Source: Methylomonas methanica
GTDB taxonomy: Bacteria; Pseudomonadota; Gammaproteobacteria; Methylococcales; Methylomonadaceae
Assembly (NCBI RefSeq): GCF_001644035.1
Contig: NZ_LUUG01000059.1
Coordinates: 1-64,000 of the forward strand
Direction of reading: 5' to 3'
DNA: 64,000 bases
Shown in pieces: positions 52,543 through 62,130 of the stretch (the first letter of the stretch is position 1; every line of letters begins with the position of its first letter). The notes beneath the pieces were generated by a model. The model had not been told where the DNA came from, searched no databases, and saw only the letters and a list, made by a program, of their open reading frames with translations. The position numbers were made by a program, and so were the translations under genes.

Positions 52543-53568
52543 CTAATCGGCTATCGCTTTGCTGAAGCGCTGTCGATAGTTCTGCGGGTTGACGCCAAGC
52601 TGACGAATAAACGCCCGCCGCATCCGCTCGGGATCTTTGAATCCGGCTTTGCCGGCTATCGTTTCCACGGCTATCTCGGTAGTTTCCAGCCAATGCCGGG
52701 CTTGATCGATACGCGCCATTTCCACGAACTTGGCCGGGGTCATGCCGGTTTCTGCTAAAAATAGCCGGGCGAAATTGCGCGGACTCATCGCCATGCGCTC
52801 GGCCAACATGTCGACGTGCAAATCCTCGCTGGTATGCGCCATGATCCAGGTTTGCAGCTCGCGCAAATCCGGGCGATGACTTGCCTCACAGGTCAAATAG
52901 CTACTGAATTGCGATTGGCCGCCAGGACGCTTCAAAAACACCACCAAAAATCGCGCGACATAGAGCGCTAACTCCTGTCCCCAATCATCCTCCAGCATCG
53001 CCAAGGCCAAATCGATTCCCGACGTAATGCCGCCCGACGTGAAGATATGCCCATCCCTGACAAAGATGTGATCGGGCTCCAGCTTTACACGCGGATAGTT
53101 CCTGGCAAATTGCTGGCAATAGTGCCAATGGGTGGTAGCCTTGCAGCCGTCCAGCAAGCCGGATTCAGCTAGCAAAAAGGCACCCGTACATACCGAAGCC
53201 AGCCGATTGACTTTGGGCGCCATCGCCTTGATCCAATCCAGCAGTTTGACGTTAGATAGCTCGCCAGAGATATTACCGCCGGCAATCAACAAGGTATCGA
53301 ACTGACTATCCAGAGCGCCATAGGCCTCATCGGCAATGATTTGCAGGCCGGACATGGTCGTTAGTGCTCCAGGGGTATCCGCTAATACCTTGACCGTATA
53401 AATACTTTGCTCACTAAGCCCTAACATTTTTAATGTACAGTTGGCAAAGCTGAATACTTCAAATGGCCCGGAAATATCCAAACTCTGGGCATTCGGAAAC
53501 GCCACAATGCCGATTTTCCGGTTTTTAAAGGTAAAACTATCGGGCTTGGAAAAACTGAAATTATTCAT
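52543..53568 (-). CDS. GlxA-type transcriptional regulator (DJ-1/PfpI + AraC)
   Basis: 341 aa from the ATG at 53568. Residues about 15-190 are a DJ-1/PfpI domain with the nucleophile-elbow cysteine SVCTGAFLLAESG. Residues 235-335 are two AraC helix-turn-helix motifs (LAERMAMSPRNFARLFLAET, ETIAGKAGFKDPERMRRAF). It may respond to an amine or amide ligand. It is upstream of the hypX gene by 83 bp on the same strand and divergent from the sigma factor. Confidence 0.88.
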   Translation of the reverse strand: MNNFSFSKPDSFTFKNRKIGIVAFPNAQSLDISGPFEVFSFANCTLKMLGLSEQSIYTVKVLADTPGALTTMSGLQIIADEAYGALDSQFDTLLIAGGNISGELSNVKLLDWIKAMAPKVNRLASVCTGAFLLAESGLLDGCKATTHWHYCQQFARNYPRVKLEPDHIFVRDGHIFTSGGITSGIDLALAMLEDDWGQELALYVARFLVVFLKRPGGQSQFSSYLTCEASHRPDLRELQTWIMAHTSEDLHVDMLAERMAMSPRNFARLFLAETGMTPAKFVEMARIDQARHWLETTEIAVETIAGKAGFKDPERMRRAFIRQLGVNPQNYRQRFSKAIAD

Positions 53569-53695
53569 GACGATACCTCGGTAACGGCCAGCGTGAGCAG
53601 CATGACGCAGAATTTGCTTACGCTCAATGACAAATTTCCCTCGATTTCTGCCAAAGAAAGGCTCCGACTGTAGTTTTTTTGATCCGATAAACCGC

Positions 53696-53727
53696 GTCAT
53701 ATGCCGCATGCGAATACGGTATATGAC
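53696..53727. promoter_or_regulatory. Inverted repeat in the divergent glxA-like / sigma-factor region
   Basis: GTCATATGCCG (53696-53706) and CGGTATATGAC (53717-53727) match in 10 of 11 positions and have a centre distance of 21 bp, two helical turns. It lies between divergently read regulatory genes and could be an operator for the GlxA-type regulator or another dimeric factor. Confidence 0.5.
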
Positions 53728-53877
53728 ATAGTTTTGCATGTAATCCTGACCCTACGTAGTTCCCTCAAAAACCTTACCCCCCCAAGCATTATGCGGACTG
53801 GGCAACTGTCTGCCTTTATTGGCATACAGCTTGCGGCAAATTCCCACTTCCGTTCACAAAAATCCGGAGCTTGTCGC

Positions 53878-54393
53878 TTGTCCGTCATCGCCATACAGCA
53901 CGATCAGATAGCCGAATTATTTCTGAATCACAAAGAAGCCATCGTCGATTTTTTGATGCAAAAGGTAAAGTGCCCGGATGCCGCTCAAGATTTAAGCCAG
54001 GAGACTTATTTACGTCTGTTGGGCAAGGACAGTCTGGCGCACACCGACAATCTGACCGGCTATCTATTCCGTACCGCCGAACGACTGTCGATAGATTTTA
54101 TTCGCCACCATCAGCGTAGCGGTGCAAAGACTCAAGGCTTAGACGACGAGTTGACCTGCCCGCTGATGCAACCCGAGGACTTCGCCATTCTTAGCCAGCA
54201 ATGCGAGCGCCTGTTACTGGCTATCGCCAGCCTCTCGCGACAATGCCGGCATATCTTGCTGCTGCGCAAGATCGACGAATTAACGTATGCGCAAATCGCC
54301 GGACAACTGGGCATTTCCGAGAAAACCGTGCAACGCCAATTGGTCAAGGCCATGCTGCACTGCCATCAAATACTAATCGATCCGCAGTACTAA
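53878..54393 (+). CDS. FecI-type ECF sigma factor
   Basis: 171 aa from a TTG at 53878, preferred because GGAG lies 8 bases upstream and homology begins there; an ATG at 53791 is the alternative. Region 2 is DAAQDLSQETYLRLL and LTGYLFRTAERLSIDFIRHH; region 4 is LTYAQIAGQLGISEKTVQRQL. FecI-type factors transcribe a siderophore receptor operon after signal from FecR. A FecR gene follows after 12 bp. Confidence 0.85.
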   Translation: MSVIAIQHDQIAELFLNHKEAIVDFLMQKVKCPDAAQDLSQETYLRLLGKDSLAHTDNLTGYLFRTAERLSIDFIRHHQRSGAKTQGLDDELTCPLMQPEDFAILSQQCERLLLAIASLSRQCRHILLLRKIDELTYAQIAGQLGISEKTVQRQLVKAMLHCHQILIDPQY

Positions 54394-54405
54394 ACAGGCA
54401 AATTG

Positions 54406-55359
54406 ATGAAGGTATCTAAGCTTTCGCAAGACCAGATTCTTAAACAAGCGGCGACATGGTTTGTGGAGTTGCAGTCCGAATACTGCAATGACCAGCGGCG
54501 GCAAGCATTCTCGCAATGGCTTCTGCAAAATCCCGCGCATCAGCAGGCTTACGACGACATAGCCAGCCTGTGGGGAAACCTGGACAAACTAAAAAGCCGC
54601 GAGGTAACGGGCTTGAATGCCGCACGCTCAACACGGCCCCGCCTCTGGCGAAACGGCAAAATCTTAACCGGCAGCCTGCTGCTTGCCACGGCACTGACCG
54701 GCGCATGGCAGGATTTCAAAGCGCCCAGCACGGCTTATCAAACAGGCATTGGCGAACGGCAAACCGTGCAGCTGGCCGACGGTTCCCAACTGCAATTGAA
54801 TACAGATACAAAACTGAGTGTGCGTCTGTCCTGGTGGCGCCGCGAGATTGAATTGCGGCAAGGCGAAGCCATGTTCAACGTCGCCCATCAGGCCTGGCGC
54901 CCGTTTACCGTGCGTACCGGCAGTTTGCAAATTGAAGACATCGGCACCGTGTTTAATGTGCGGCATGATAATCACGGCACCGCCGTATCGGTGCTGGAAG
55001 GCGAAGTTGCCCTGCATGCCGGCCGCAGCTGGTTTGGCGAAAATTTACCGGCCGGCTTCAGCCGCAAGATAGATCCAAACGGCCACTGGCAAAAATCCGA
55101 AAAAACCAATCCCGAACAAGTGGCAGCATGGCTTAACGGCCACCTGTTGTTCGACCATACCCCGCTGACCGAAGTCGTCGCGGAATTGGAGCGTTATCAC
55201 GCCGTGCGTTTTGCGTTTGCCGATCCTGCTTTGGCCAAACAAACCCTTAGCGGCAGTTTCAATACCGCAGATCTGAAGCCGTTTCTGCAAGCCTTGGAAA
55301 AAGTCCTGCCTATCCGCGTGCAACGCCAAAAGCAGACCATCGTGCTGTACAGCCGTTAA
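54406..55359 (+). CDS. FecR-type anti-sigma regulator
   Basis: 317 aa. The cytoplasmic N-terminal domain (ATWFVELQSEYCNDQRRQAF, then FSQWLLQNPAHQQAYDD) binds the sigma factor. A single membrane segment (ILTGSLLLATALTGAW) is followed by a FecR periplasmic beta-domain (QTVQLADGSQLQLNTDTKL; VSVLEGEVALHAG) and a secretin/STN-like end that may touch the receptor's signalling domain. It is co-transcribed with the sigma factor and the receptor. Confidence 0.87.
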   Translation: MKVSKLSQDQILKQAATWFVELQSEYCNDQRRQAFSQWLLQNPAHQQAYDDIASLWGNLDKLKSREVTGLNAARSTRPRLWRNGKILTGSLLLATALTGAWQDFKAPSTAYQTGIGERQTVQLADGSQLQLNTDTKLSVRLSWWRREIELRQGEAMFNVAHQAWRPFTVRTGSLQIEDIGTVFNVRHDNHGTAVSVLEGEVALHAGRSWFGENLPAGFSRKIDPNGHWQKSEKTNPEQVAAWLNGHLLFDHTPLTEVVAELERYHAVRFAFADPALAKQTLSGSFNTADLKPFLQALEKVLPIRVQRQKQTIVLYSR

Positions 55360-55487
55360 CAAACAGGTCTTCGCTGTTGGGTTCAAAAAAAATATTCCAC
55401 AAAAATGTCCAGTTTGACCAGTCTGCTTCGTTAATGGGGTATGGCGAGTCAAAAAATATTGCCACCCACGACTAACAGGAGATGATC

Positions 55488-57833
55488 ATGGATTGCAAAC
55501 TTTACCCCACACCTGCGAAAAAGCCGCGCCGACAGTTACCGCTGCTGGCTCTGGCTCTAGCTACGTCGATGGACGCAAGCGCGGCAAACAGCACCGGCAC
55601 GAGCATAGACCTGCCCGCGCAGCCGCTGGCAGCCACTTTGGAGAATCTGGCAAAGTCCACCAATACTAAATTGATCTATGCAGACACAGTAGTGCAAGGC
55701 TTGCAAGCCCAGCCGCTGAAGGGCAATTACACCGTACAAGAGGCTTTGGAAAAAGTGTTAAGTCAGAACGGCTTACAGTACGAGCAAGTAGGCGAAGGCG
55801 TGATCGCGGTTAAAAAAGCCCCAGCGCCAAAAGCACCAGCTATAAAGGACGATTCGATTTTCGAGCTGGGTGCGGTCACCGTTAGTGATCAAGCCGAGAG
55901 TGTAAAATTAACCAGCAAGGACATAGCCACTTCGGTGGACATCATGTACGCCGATAAGATCGCCGACCAAAACGTGTTGACGGCCTACGACTTGTTCCAC
56001 CGTATGCCCGGCGTCCAGGTTACTCAATTCGGCCAAGGCATCACGACCGGAAAAATGTCGTTTCGCGGCTTCAATGGCGAAGGCCGGGTTAACGCGGTCA
56101 AATTACTGATCGACGGCGTACCCAGCAACACCAACAGCGGCGACACCTATTTCATCGACTCGCTGTTTCCGCTGGACATCGAGTCCATCGAAGTGGTGCG
56201 CGGCACCAACGACGCCCGCTACGGCCTGCACTCCTTCGCCGGTAACATCAGCATGAACACCACCACCGGCGGCAACTACGCCAAGGGCCGGCTCAGTTAC
56301 GGCAGTTTCAACACTCACGACATCCAGTCCGGACTGGGTTATGAAAAGGACGGTTTCTCGCAAAACTACCAAATTTCTTACCGCGCCAGCGACGGCTACC
56401 GCGACCACAGCGACACCGACAAAAACAGCTTTTCCGGCAAGTGGTTTTACACCCCGGATGACCAAAAATACAAAATAGGTCTGATCGCCCGCTGGAGCGA
56501 AGCCGGCGCTCAAGAACCCGGCTATATGACTTACCAGGAACAGTTACTCAATCAAACCCAAACCTTCGCCCGAAATGCCACCGACGGCGGCAAACGTACG
56601 GTTGGTCAAGTCAGCACCCATTTGGATGTCAACCTCAGCAAAACCTTATTCTGGTCGTCCAAGGTTTACGGTAACTTATTCGACGACCAACGTTACGTGA
56701 CCTATGGTCCAGGCGCGGCGCAGCAAGAACGCGACCGCGACGAAATCCAGTACGGCGCGATGACCTCGCTCACCTACCATCCGGTTGTCAGTTGGTTGGA
56801 CGACTTTTCGCTGGAAACCGGGTTCGATTTCCAGCAGCAGGAGAACAAATACCTGCGTTATTTGACCGATAGCAGGGTTCGCCGTAGCAGCGGTTTGCGT
56901 AACGACGAGAAGTGGGACTTCTTGAACTACGGCGGCTACATTCAGGCCGTGATCAAACCCTTCAAATGGTTAAAGCTGACACCGGGCTACCGTGCCGATA
57001 TCATCGACGGCAGCTTTTTCAACTATCGCCCCGGCACGACCTTCGGCTCTTCACCATTGAACGATTACGGCACAATTTCGCAGCCGAAAATCGGCGCGGT
57101 GATTACGCCGATCGAAGGTTACAGCCTTTACGGTAACTGGGGACGCACCTTCCAGGTCGGTCTGGGACAGGCCACCTTCATCGGCCGTAACCAAGCCAAC
57201 ATTGGCCCCTCCTTGAACGATGGCTGGGAAGTTGGGATCAAGCTGAAACCGGTGGATTGGGCCGAGGGTCGGATCGCCTATTGGGCGCAAGACGCCAGTA
57301 ACGAAATCAGCCGCAATTTGGCCAGCGTCGATTCGACGATGATCGGTGCCACCAAGCGCCAGGGCGTGGACATTGAGGTCAAGGTCTACCCCACCGACAA
57401 AGTCGGTGTTTGGGCAGCCTATTCTTTGCAGGAAGCTAAAGTCACTAACCCGCCGGCAGTCGCGGCCGGCACGATGGAATACACCGCCGGCAATCAGGTG
57501 GTCAATACCCCGAATTATTTATTCTCGGCCGGTATCGACTACCAGATTCTGCCGCAACTGCGGTCTTCGCTGTGGACCAGCGGCCAAGGCGACTACTTTG
57601 TCGATCAAGCCAACCAACGCGGCCAATACGGCGAATACGCCCTGCTCAACCTCGATTTGGGCTATCAGGTGACCAAGGAAGTGGAAGTTCAATTTCAGGC
57701 TAAAAACCTGACCGATGTTCGCCGGGAATACGTTTGGTACGACGAAACCTTCGGCGCCACCGCCCAACCGTTCTTCTCACCCGGCGACGGCGTTGCCTTC
57801 TACGGCGCAGTCAACGTTAAGTTCGACTACTAA
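55488..57833 (+). CDS. TonB-dependent siderophore receptor with signalling (STN) domain
   Basis: 781 aa from the ATG at 55488, AGGAG being 6 bases upstream. After the signal peptide, an STN domain (IDLPAQPLAATLENLAKSTN, with LQAQPLKGNYTVQEALEKVL) transmits the loaded state to FecR. The plug domain has YDLFHRMPGVQVTQFGQG and VRGTNDARYGLHSFAGNISM. A 22-strand barrel ends in FYGAVNVKFDY. It probably imports a ferric siderophore; the ligand is not readable. Confidence 0.9.
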   Translation: MDCKLYPTPAKKPRRQLPLLALALATSMDASAANSTGTSIDLPAQPLAATLENLAKSTNTKLIYADTVVQGLQAQPLKGNYTVQEALEKVLSQNGLQYEQVGEGVIAVKKAPAPKAPAIKDDSIFELGAVTVSDQAESVKLTSKDIATSVDIMYADKIADQNVLTAYDLFHRMPGVQVTQFGQGITTGKMSFRGFNGEGRVNAVKLLIDGVPSNTNSGDTYFIDSLFPLDIESIEVVRGTNDARYGLHSFAGNISMNTTTGGNYAKGRLSYGSFNTHDIQSGLGYEKDGFSQNYQISYRASDGYRDHSDTDKNSFSGKWFYTPDDQKYKIGLIARWSEAGAQEPGYMTYQEQLLNQTQTFARNATDGGKRTVGQVSTHLDVNLSKTLFWSSKVYGNLFDDQRYVTYGPGAAQQERDRDEIQYGAMTSLTYHPVVSWLDDFSLETGFDFQQQENKYLRYLTDSRVRRSSGLRNDEKWDFLNYGGYIQAVIKPFKWLKLTPGYRADIIDGSFFNYRPGTTFGSSPLNDYGTISQPKIGAVITPIEGYSLYGNWGRTFQVGLGQATFIGRNQANIGPSLNDGWEVGIKLKPVDWAEGRIAYWAQDASNEISRNLASVDSTMIGATKRQGVDIEVKVYPTDKVGVWAAYSLQEAKVTNPPAVAAGTMEYTAGNQVVNTPNYLFSAGIDYQILPQLRSSLWTSGQGDYFVDQANQRGQYGEYALLNLDLGYQVTKEVEVQFQAKNLTDVRREYVWYDETFGATAQPFFSPGDGVAFYGAVNVKFDY

Positions 57834-57846
57834 GCTCGCTTAAATC

Positions 57847-59043
57847 ATGAGAGCAACGGCCAGTAAAAAGCAGGCTAGACGCCAGTTTTGGCTGGCCGTA
57901 CATTTATACATCGGGCTATCGCTGGGCTTGATTGTGGCCATGGTCGGCCTAACCGGCAGCCTGCTGGTGTTTTATATCGATCTGGACGAGTGGCTTAATC
58001 CGCAGCTGATCATTTCCGAATCAAGCACCCAGCGGCAAAGCTACGAGGATATTTTTCAAGCCTTGCGCCGCGCCGAACCGGCTCGCCAACGCGGCTGGCG
58101 GCTGGAAATCCCCGACGATCCGCAGCGCGCGATCACCGCCCGCTACTATAAGCCGCAAGAAACCGCGCATCACGGCTTTGCCCCGCTGATGCTGTCGGTC
58201 GATCCTTATACCGGCTCGGTACTCGCCAATCGTTTCTGGGGCGAGTTTGCGATGACCTGGCTTTATGACTTACATTACAAATTGTTGCTGGACGAAACCG
58301 GCAAGATATTGATGGCTATCCTGGGCGGCTTGTTGCTGATGTCCTTAATCAGCGGCGTGTATCTGTGGTGGCCGCCGTTGCACAAATTAAAAGGCGCCTT
58401 GAGCTTAAAACGGCATGCCAGCCGCGAGCGCTTAAATTACGACTTACACAAACTGGCCGGCGTCTATAGCTTAATCGTGATGCTGGTATTGGCGATCACC
58501 GGAATTGCGTTGGAGATTCCGCAATACGTCAATCCTTTACTAGGCTATTTCTCGCCTTTGCAGGCATCGCCCGCGCCAAAATCGACCATAACCCAAAACA
58601 GCCCAACACGCATCAGCCTGGATCAAGCCGTCTCTGTCGGCCAAGCCCGATTTCCGCAGGCGCGCCTGTGCTGGATAGAAACGCCGCACGACGCCAACGG
58701 TAGCTATCGCATCAATCTGCGCCAAGCAGGCGAACCCAGCCAGCGCTTTCCGAAAACCAATGTCTGGGTGGATCAATATTCCGGCCAGGTGTTGGCGATC
58801 AGCAATCCCGACGAACTTAGCGGCTCCGATACGGTTATCAACTGGCTGCACCCGTTGCATACCGGGGAAGCGTTCGGCTTGACCGGTCAATTGCTGGTGT
58901 TGGTTTCCGGCTTGCTCTGCCCGATGCTGTTCATCACCGGCGTAATACGCTGGTTGCAAAAACGTCGCGGCAGTCGAAAGCGTGATCGGCAGCCACTCAC
59001 GGCAAAAAATCGGCCGTTATCGCCTAATCTGCTGAATCGATAA
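57847..59043 (+). CDS. PepSY-domain inner-membrane protein
   Basis: 398 aa. Four hydrophobic segments: LAVHLYIGLSLGLIVAMVGL, ILMAILGGLLLMSLISGVYL, LAGVYSLIVMLVLAITGIAL and LTGQLLVLVSGLLCPMLFIT. PepSY-type sequences (LLVFYIDLDEWLNP, LDQAVSVGQARFP) and paired histidines (DLHYKLL, DLHKLAG, LHPLHTG) resemble iron-regulated PiuB-like proteins that may reduce ferric siderophores. It follows the receptor by 13 bp. Confidence 0.85.
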   Translation: MRATASKKQARRQFWLAVHLYIGLSLGLIVAMVGLTGSLLVFYIDLDEWLNPQLIISESSTQRQSYEDIFQALRRAEPARQRGWRLEIPDDPQRAITARYYKPQETAHHGFAPLMLSVDPYTGSVLANRFWGEFAMTWLYDLHYKLLLDETGKILMAILGGLLLMSLISGVYLWWPPLHKLKGALSLKRHASRERLNYDLHKLAGVYSLIVMLVLAITGIALEIPQYVNPLLGYFSPLQASPAPKSTITQNSPTRISLDQAVSVGQARFPQARLCWIETPHDANGSYRINLRQAGEPSQRFPKTNVWVDQYSGQVLAISNPDELSGSDTVINWLHPLHTGEAFGLTGQLLVLVSGLLCPMLFITGVIRWLQKRRGSRKRDRQPLTAKNRPLSPNLLNR

Positions 59044-59196
59044 CGCCTTTTTAGTTTAGGGCTGGCTGGCAACGGCTAAGTATTTGCGGCAAAATCGCTC
59101 GGCTCATCTAAAATCTGCATAATTACTCGATCCGTTTCTGTGGTGCTTGCCGGAACTGATCGTTATTCAATTCTTGATTTTATTAGCGCAAAACTC

Positions 59197-60099
59197 ATGT
59201 CTCACAGTAATTCCACCTCAGCCATTATTTATGCGTTCGCCGCTAATCTGGGCATCGCCCTGACCAAAACCGGCGCGGCAGTCTGGACCGGCTCCGGCTC
59301 GCTGCTGGCGGAAGCCATTCATTCCTTTGCCGATTGCGGCAATCAGGTGTTGTTATTTATTGGGATGAAACGCTCGGCGCGGGCGGCAACGCAGCGCCAT
59401 CCCATGGGTTATGGCCGGGAAGCGTATATCTGGTCGATGATGGTGGCGATTACGCTATTCTCGGTGGGCGGATTGTTCTCGATCCACGAGGGTTGGTTGC
59501 GTTATCACGAGCCGCATACCGTGGAAAACGCCGGTATGGCTTTGGCGATATTGGCTATCGCCGTGGTTTTGGAAGGTTTTTCGTTGCGCGCGGCCTTGGG
59601 GGCGATGGAAAACGAGCGTGGCGAACGCGGCATTTGGCAATGGTTTAAAGAAACTCAATCCAGCGAATTGATGGTGGTGATCGGCGAGGACCTGGCCGCG
59701 CTGATTGGTCTGGTGATAGCCGCGGCGATGCTGGGTTTGACTATGCTTACCGGCAATTCAGTCTACGACGCGGTTGGCTCGATGTTGATCGGCGCATTGT
59801 TGGTGGTAGTAGCGGTGTTAATCGGCCGAGAAGTGCATTCTTTGCTGCTCGGCGAAGCCGATGGCGCGATTCGCGATGCCGTTCAAGGCTATCTGGAAAA
59901 ACAAGGCTGCATCAACCGTGTGCTGAATATCTGGGCGGTTAGCCACGGCAGCCAGATCATGCTGGCGATTAAAGCCGAATTGCCGGCGGATTTAAGCGTG
60001 GGGGAAGCTGTTGAATTAATTAACGGAATGGAAAAACAGATCAAAATCGACCATCCCCGCATCAATTGGGTCTTTTTCGAAATCGATAATTCTGATTAA
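59197..60099 (+). CDS. Cation diffusion facilitator family exporter
   Basis: 300 aa from the ATG at 59197. Six hydrophobic segments and metal-site motifs are visible: LLAEAIHSFADCGNQVLLF in helix 2 and VVIGEDLAALIGLVIAAAML in helix 5. The C-terminal cytoplasmic domain is short (VNRVLNIWAVSHGSQIMLAI-like). It exports zinc, iron or another divalent metal by proton antiport; selectivity is not readable. It is 150 bp downstream of the iron operon and may be separate. Confidence 0.85.
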   Translation: MSHSNSTSAIIYAFAANLGIALTKTGAAVWTGSGSLLAEAIHSFADCGNQVLLFIGMKRSARAATQRHPMGYGREAYIWSMMVAITLFSVGGLFSIHEGWLRYHEPHTVENAGMALAILAIAVVLEGFSLRAALGAMENERGERGIWQWFKETQSSELMVVIGEDLAALIGLVIAAAMLGLTMLTGNSVYDAVGSMLIGALLVVVAVLIGREVHSLLLGEADGAIRDAVQGYLEKQGCINRVLNIWAVSHGSQIMLAIKAELPADLSVGEAVELINGMEKQIKIDHPRINWVFFEIDNSD

Positions 60100-60147
60100 A
60101 TAATACAGTCAAATGTTTAGGCCACATATCTGGAGCAAAGTAATAAC

Positions 60148-61476
60148 TTGAGCACCCTACCGAAAACCCGTTTAGCGCTACTTTCTCTGGCTTGCCTACT
60201 GTTGCAAAGCACTCCTGCGGCCGCCAGATATGCGGCTATTGTGATCGACGCCGACACCGGCCGCGTGGTTCACGAAACCGAATCGACCCAACGCTGGTAC
60301 CCCGCGTCCTTGACCAAAGTCATGACTATCTATTTAACGCTTTCGGCATTGGAAAACGGTCGCCTGAAACTGACCGATACCGTATTCGCGTCAAAACACG
60401 CCGCCTCGCAACCGCCTTCCAAACTGGGTTTGCGCACCGGCCAAAGTTTGACGGTGGAGCAAGCGATCATGGCGGTTACCACCCGTTCAGCCAACGACGC
60501 TGCGGTGGTGCTGGCAGAAAGACTAGGTGGTTCGGAAAGCAATTTTGCCACCATGATGACCCAGCAAGCCCATAACCTGGGTATGTACAATAGTTCGTTC
60601 GAGAATGCCAGCGGCTTGCCTAACGACGGTCAAATCAGCAGCGCCCGCGACCTGGCCTTATTATCCGCAGCATTGATTCGCGACTTCCCGCAACATTATC
60701 ATTATTTTTCGGCGACGGAATTTAACTACAAAGGCCGGGTAATGCCCAATACCAACCGCATCCTGAAAAGCTATCCGGATGCCGACGGTCTGAAAACCGG
60801 TTTTACCTGCGGCTCGGGCTACAACCTGATCGCCTCGGCCAAACGCAACGGTCATCGTTTGATCGGCGTGTTATTGGGCGCCCATAGTAGCGGCGAACGT
60901 TTCGAGCAAATGGGCAATCTGCTGGATATGGGCTTTGCCAATAGCGAAAAAGGCCTATTCGGTGAGCATATCTCGCAACTTAAGGATTACAGCGCCCTGC
61001 CGCCGCCGTTTCAATTGTCGTCCAACCGTTGTGCCGGCAGTGCGGAACAAATGGGCGCCGACTCCGGCAGCAGCCGTTATGAGCCGATCCACATCAACGC
61101 GCCGTACAACAGCCGCCGCGAAAAACTCACGCAATTGGCGCAAGCCAAACCGCAAAACCGCGCCAGTGTTTGGACGGTGAGCATGGGCAGTTATCCCAGA
61201 AAAATCGACGCCGATGTCAATCTACAGCGCGCGCGTAACGCTCTTGGCCCGTTAGCTAAAACCGGGCGAGCCGGTATCGTCAAAACCAAATCAAAAGGCA
61301 GCACTGCCTGGCGCGCCCAATGGACCGGTTTACAGCAAGACGACAGTCAGGATTTTTGTCGACGGTTGCGCGCCAAACGCATGGATTGCAGTGCCTCGCC
61401 CCAACCCAGAACAAGTTTGGCGACAGCTTCCAACCCAACGAAGCAGATACGCCGCGTCAGCCATCGTAAGTCGTAA
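60148..61476 (+). CDS. D-alanyl-D-alanine carboxypeptidase with SPOR domain
   Basis: 442 aa starting with TTG at 60148 (GGAG 12 bases upstream). A signal peptide (LALLSLACLLLQSTPAAA) is followed by a class A penicillin-binding-protein fold: SxxK in YPASLTKVMTIY, SxN in VTTRSANDAAVVL, and KTG in DGLKTGFTCGSG. Residues 335-420 look like a SPOR domain (VWTVSMGSYPRKIDADVNLQ, ending near FCRRLRAKRMDC), which brings proteins to denuded peptidoglycan at the septum. It trims the terminal D-alanine of peptidoglycan stem peptides. Confidence 0.9.
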   Translation: MSTLPKTRLALLSLACLLLQSTPAAARYAAIVIDADTGRVVHETESTQRWYPASLTKVMTIYLTLSALENGRLKLTDTVFASKHAASQPPSKLGLRTGQSLTVEQAIMAVTTRSANDAAVVLAERLGGSESNFATMMTQQAHNLGMYNSSFENASGLPNDGQISSARDLALLSAALIRDFPQHYHYFSATEFNYKGRVMPNTNRILKSYPDADGLKTGFTCGSGYNLIASAKRNGHRLIGVLLGAHSSGERFEQMGNLLDMGFANSEKGLFGEHISQLKDYSALPPPFQLSSNRCAGSAEQMGADSGSSRYEPIHINAPYNSRREKLTQLAQAKPQNRASVWTVSMGSYPRKIDADVNLQRARNALGPLAKTGRAGIVKTKSKGSTAWRAQWTGLQQDDSQDFCRRLRAKRMDCSASPQPRTSLATASNPTKQIRRVSHRKS

Positions 61477-61484
61477 TTTCTCAG

Positions 61485-61691
61485 TTAGTAATGGGGCGGA
61501 CGCTCGTCGACCGCCCCGACCTGACGATCATCCAGCGCCAGACTCTTGATCTTGTCGTGCAGCAACTTACAGGTTTCTTCCAGCTTACCGATTTGCTTTT
61601 GCTGATCCGCCACCACCTGATTCAATGCCTGAATCAAATCCTCCTGATACGCTTGTTTGATCTCCAATTCGATGAATCTGTGTTCGCTCAT
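61485..61691 (-). CDS. slyX: SlyX family protein
   Basis: 68 aa from the ATG at 61691. It forms a short coiled coil (IELEIKQAYQEDLIQALNQV, QQKQIGKLEETCKLLHDKI) and ends with the PPHY tetrapeptide that marks SlyX. The role is unknown. It converges on the carboxypeptidase gene, 8 bp apart. Confidence 0.88.
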   Translation of the reverse strand: MSEHRFIELEIKQAYQEDLIQALNQVVADQQKQIGKLEETCKLLHDKIKSLALDDRQVGAVDERPPHY

Positions 61692-61819
61692 GGCCTCGCC
61701 CGAAAATCTGTAAATTTGCCATTCTAATCGAAAATCTCGACAGTTTTGCCCCATGCACTCGCACAGCTTCTATAAACTCGCTATCATTGATAAGTCATCA
61801 ACTTAGCGAGGATGCAACC

Positions 61820-62122
61820 ATGACAACTATTGCAGATCCGGTCATAGGCCGTTGGTATAAAGACCTGGAAAGTAATCTCACCTTCAAGGTGGTAGCAATC
61901 GAAGGTAACGACGAATCGGTGGAAGTGCAGTTCGCCAACGGCGATTTAGGCGAGTACGACAACGAATCCTGGTACGGTTCCACTATCGATTACATAGAAG
62001 ACCCGGAAGACTGGAGCGCGCCCTTCGACGACCTGGAAGCCGACGATCTGGGCTACACCGATCCGGACCGCCATGCCCGCCCGGACGCGGAAGATTTGGA
62101 CATTAGCGATTTGTTGGATTGA
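61820..62122 (+). CDS. Small acidic conserved protein (DUF6763-like)
   Basis: 100 aa from the ATG at 61820 with a GCGAGGA site. A small beta-barrel-like N-terminus (VIGRWYKDLESNLTFKVVAI, EVQFANGDLGEYDNESWYG) is followed by an extremely acidic C-terminus (PFDDLEADDLGY, DAEDLDISDLLD). It resembles the DUF6763 family of gammaproteobacteria; function unknown. It precedes the P-loop ATPase gene by 8 bp, so the pair is an operon. Confidence 0.72.
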   Translation: MTTIADPVIGRWYKDLESNLTFKVVAIEGNDESVEVQFANGDLGEYDNESWYGSTIDYIEDPEDWSAPFDDLEADDLGYTDPDRHARPDAEDLDISDLLD

Positions 62123-62130
62123 GATAATTT

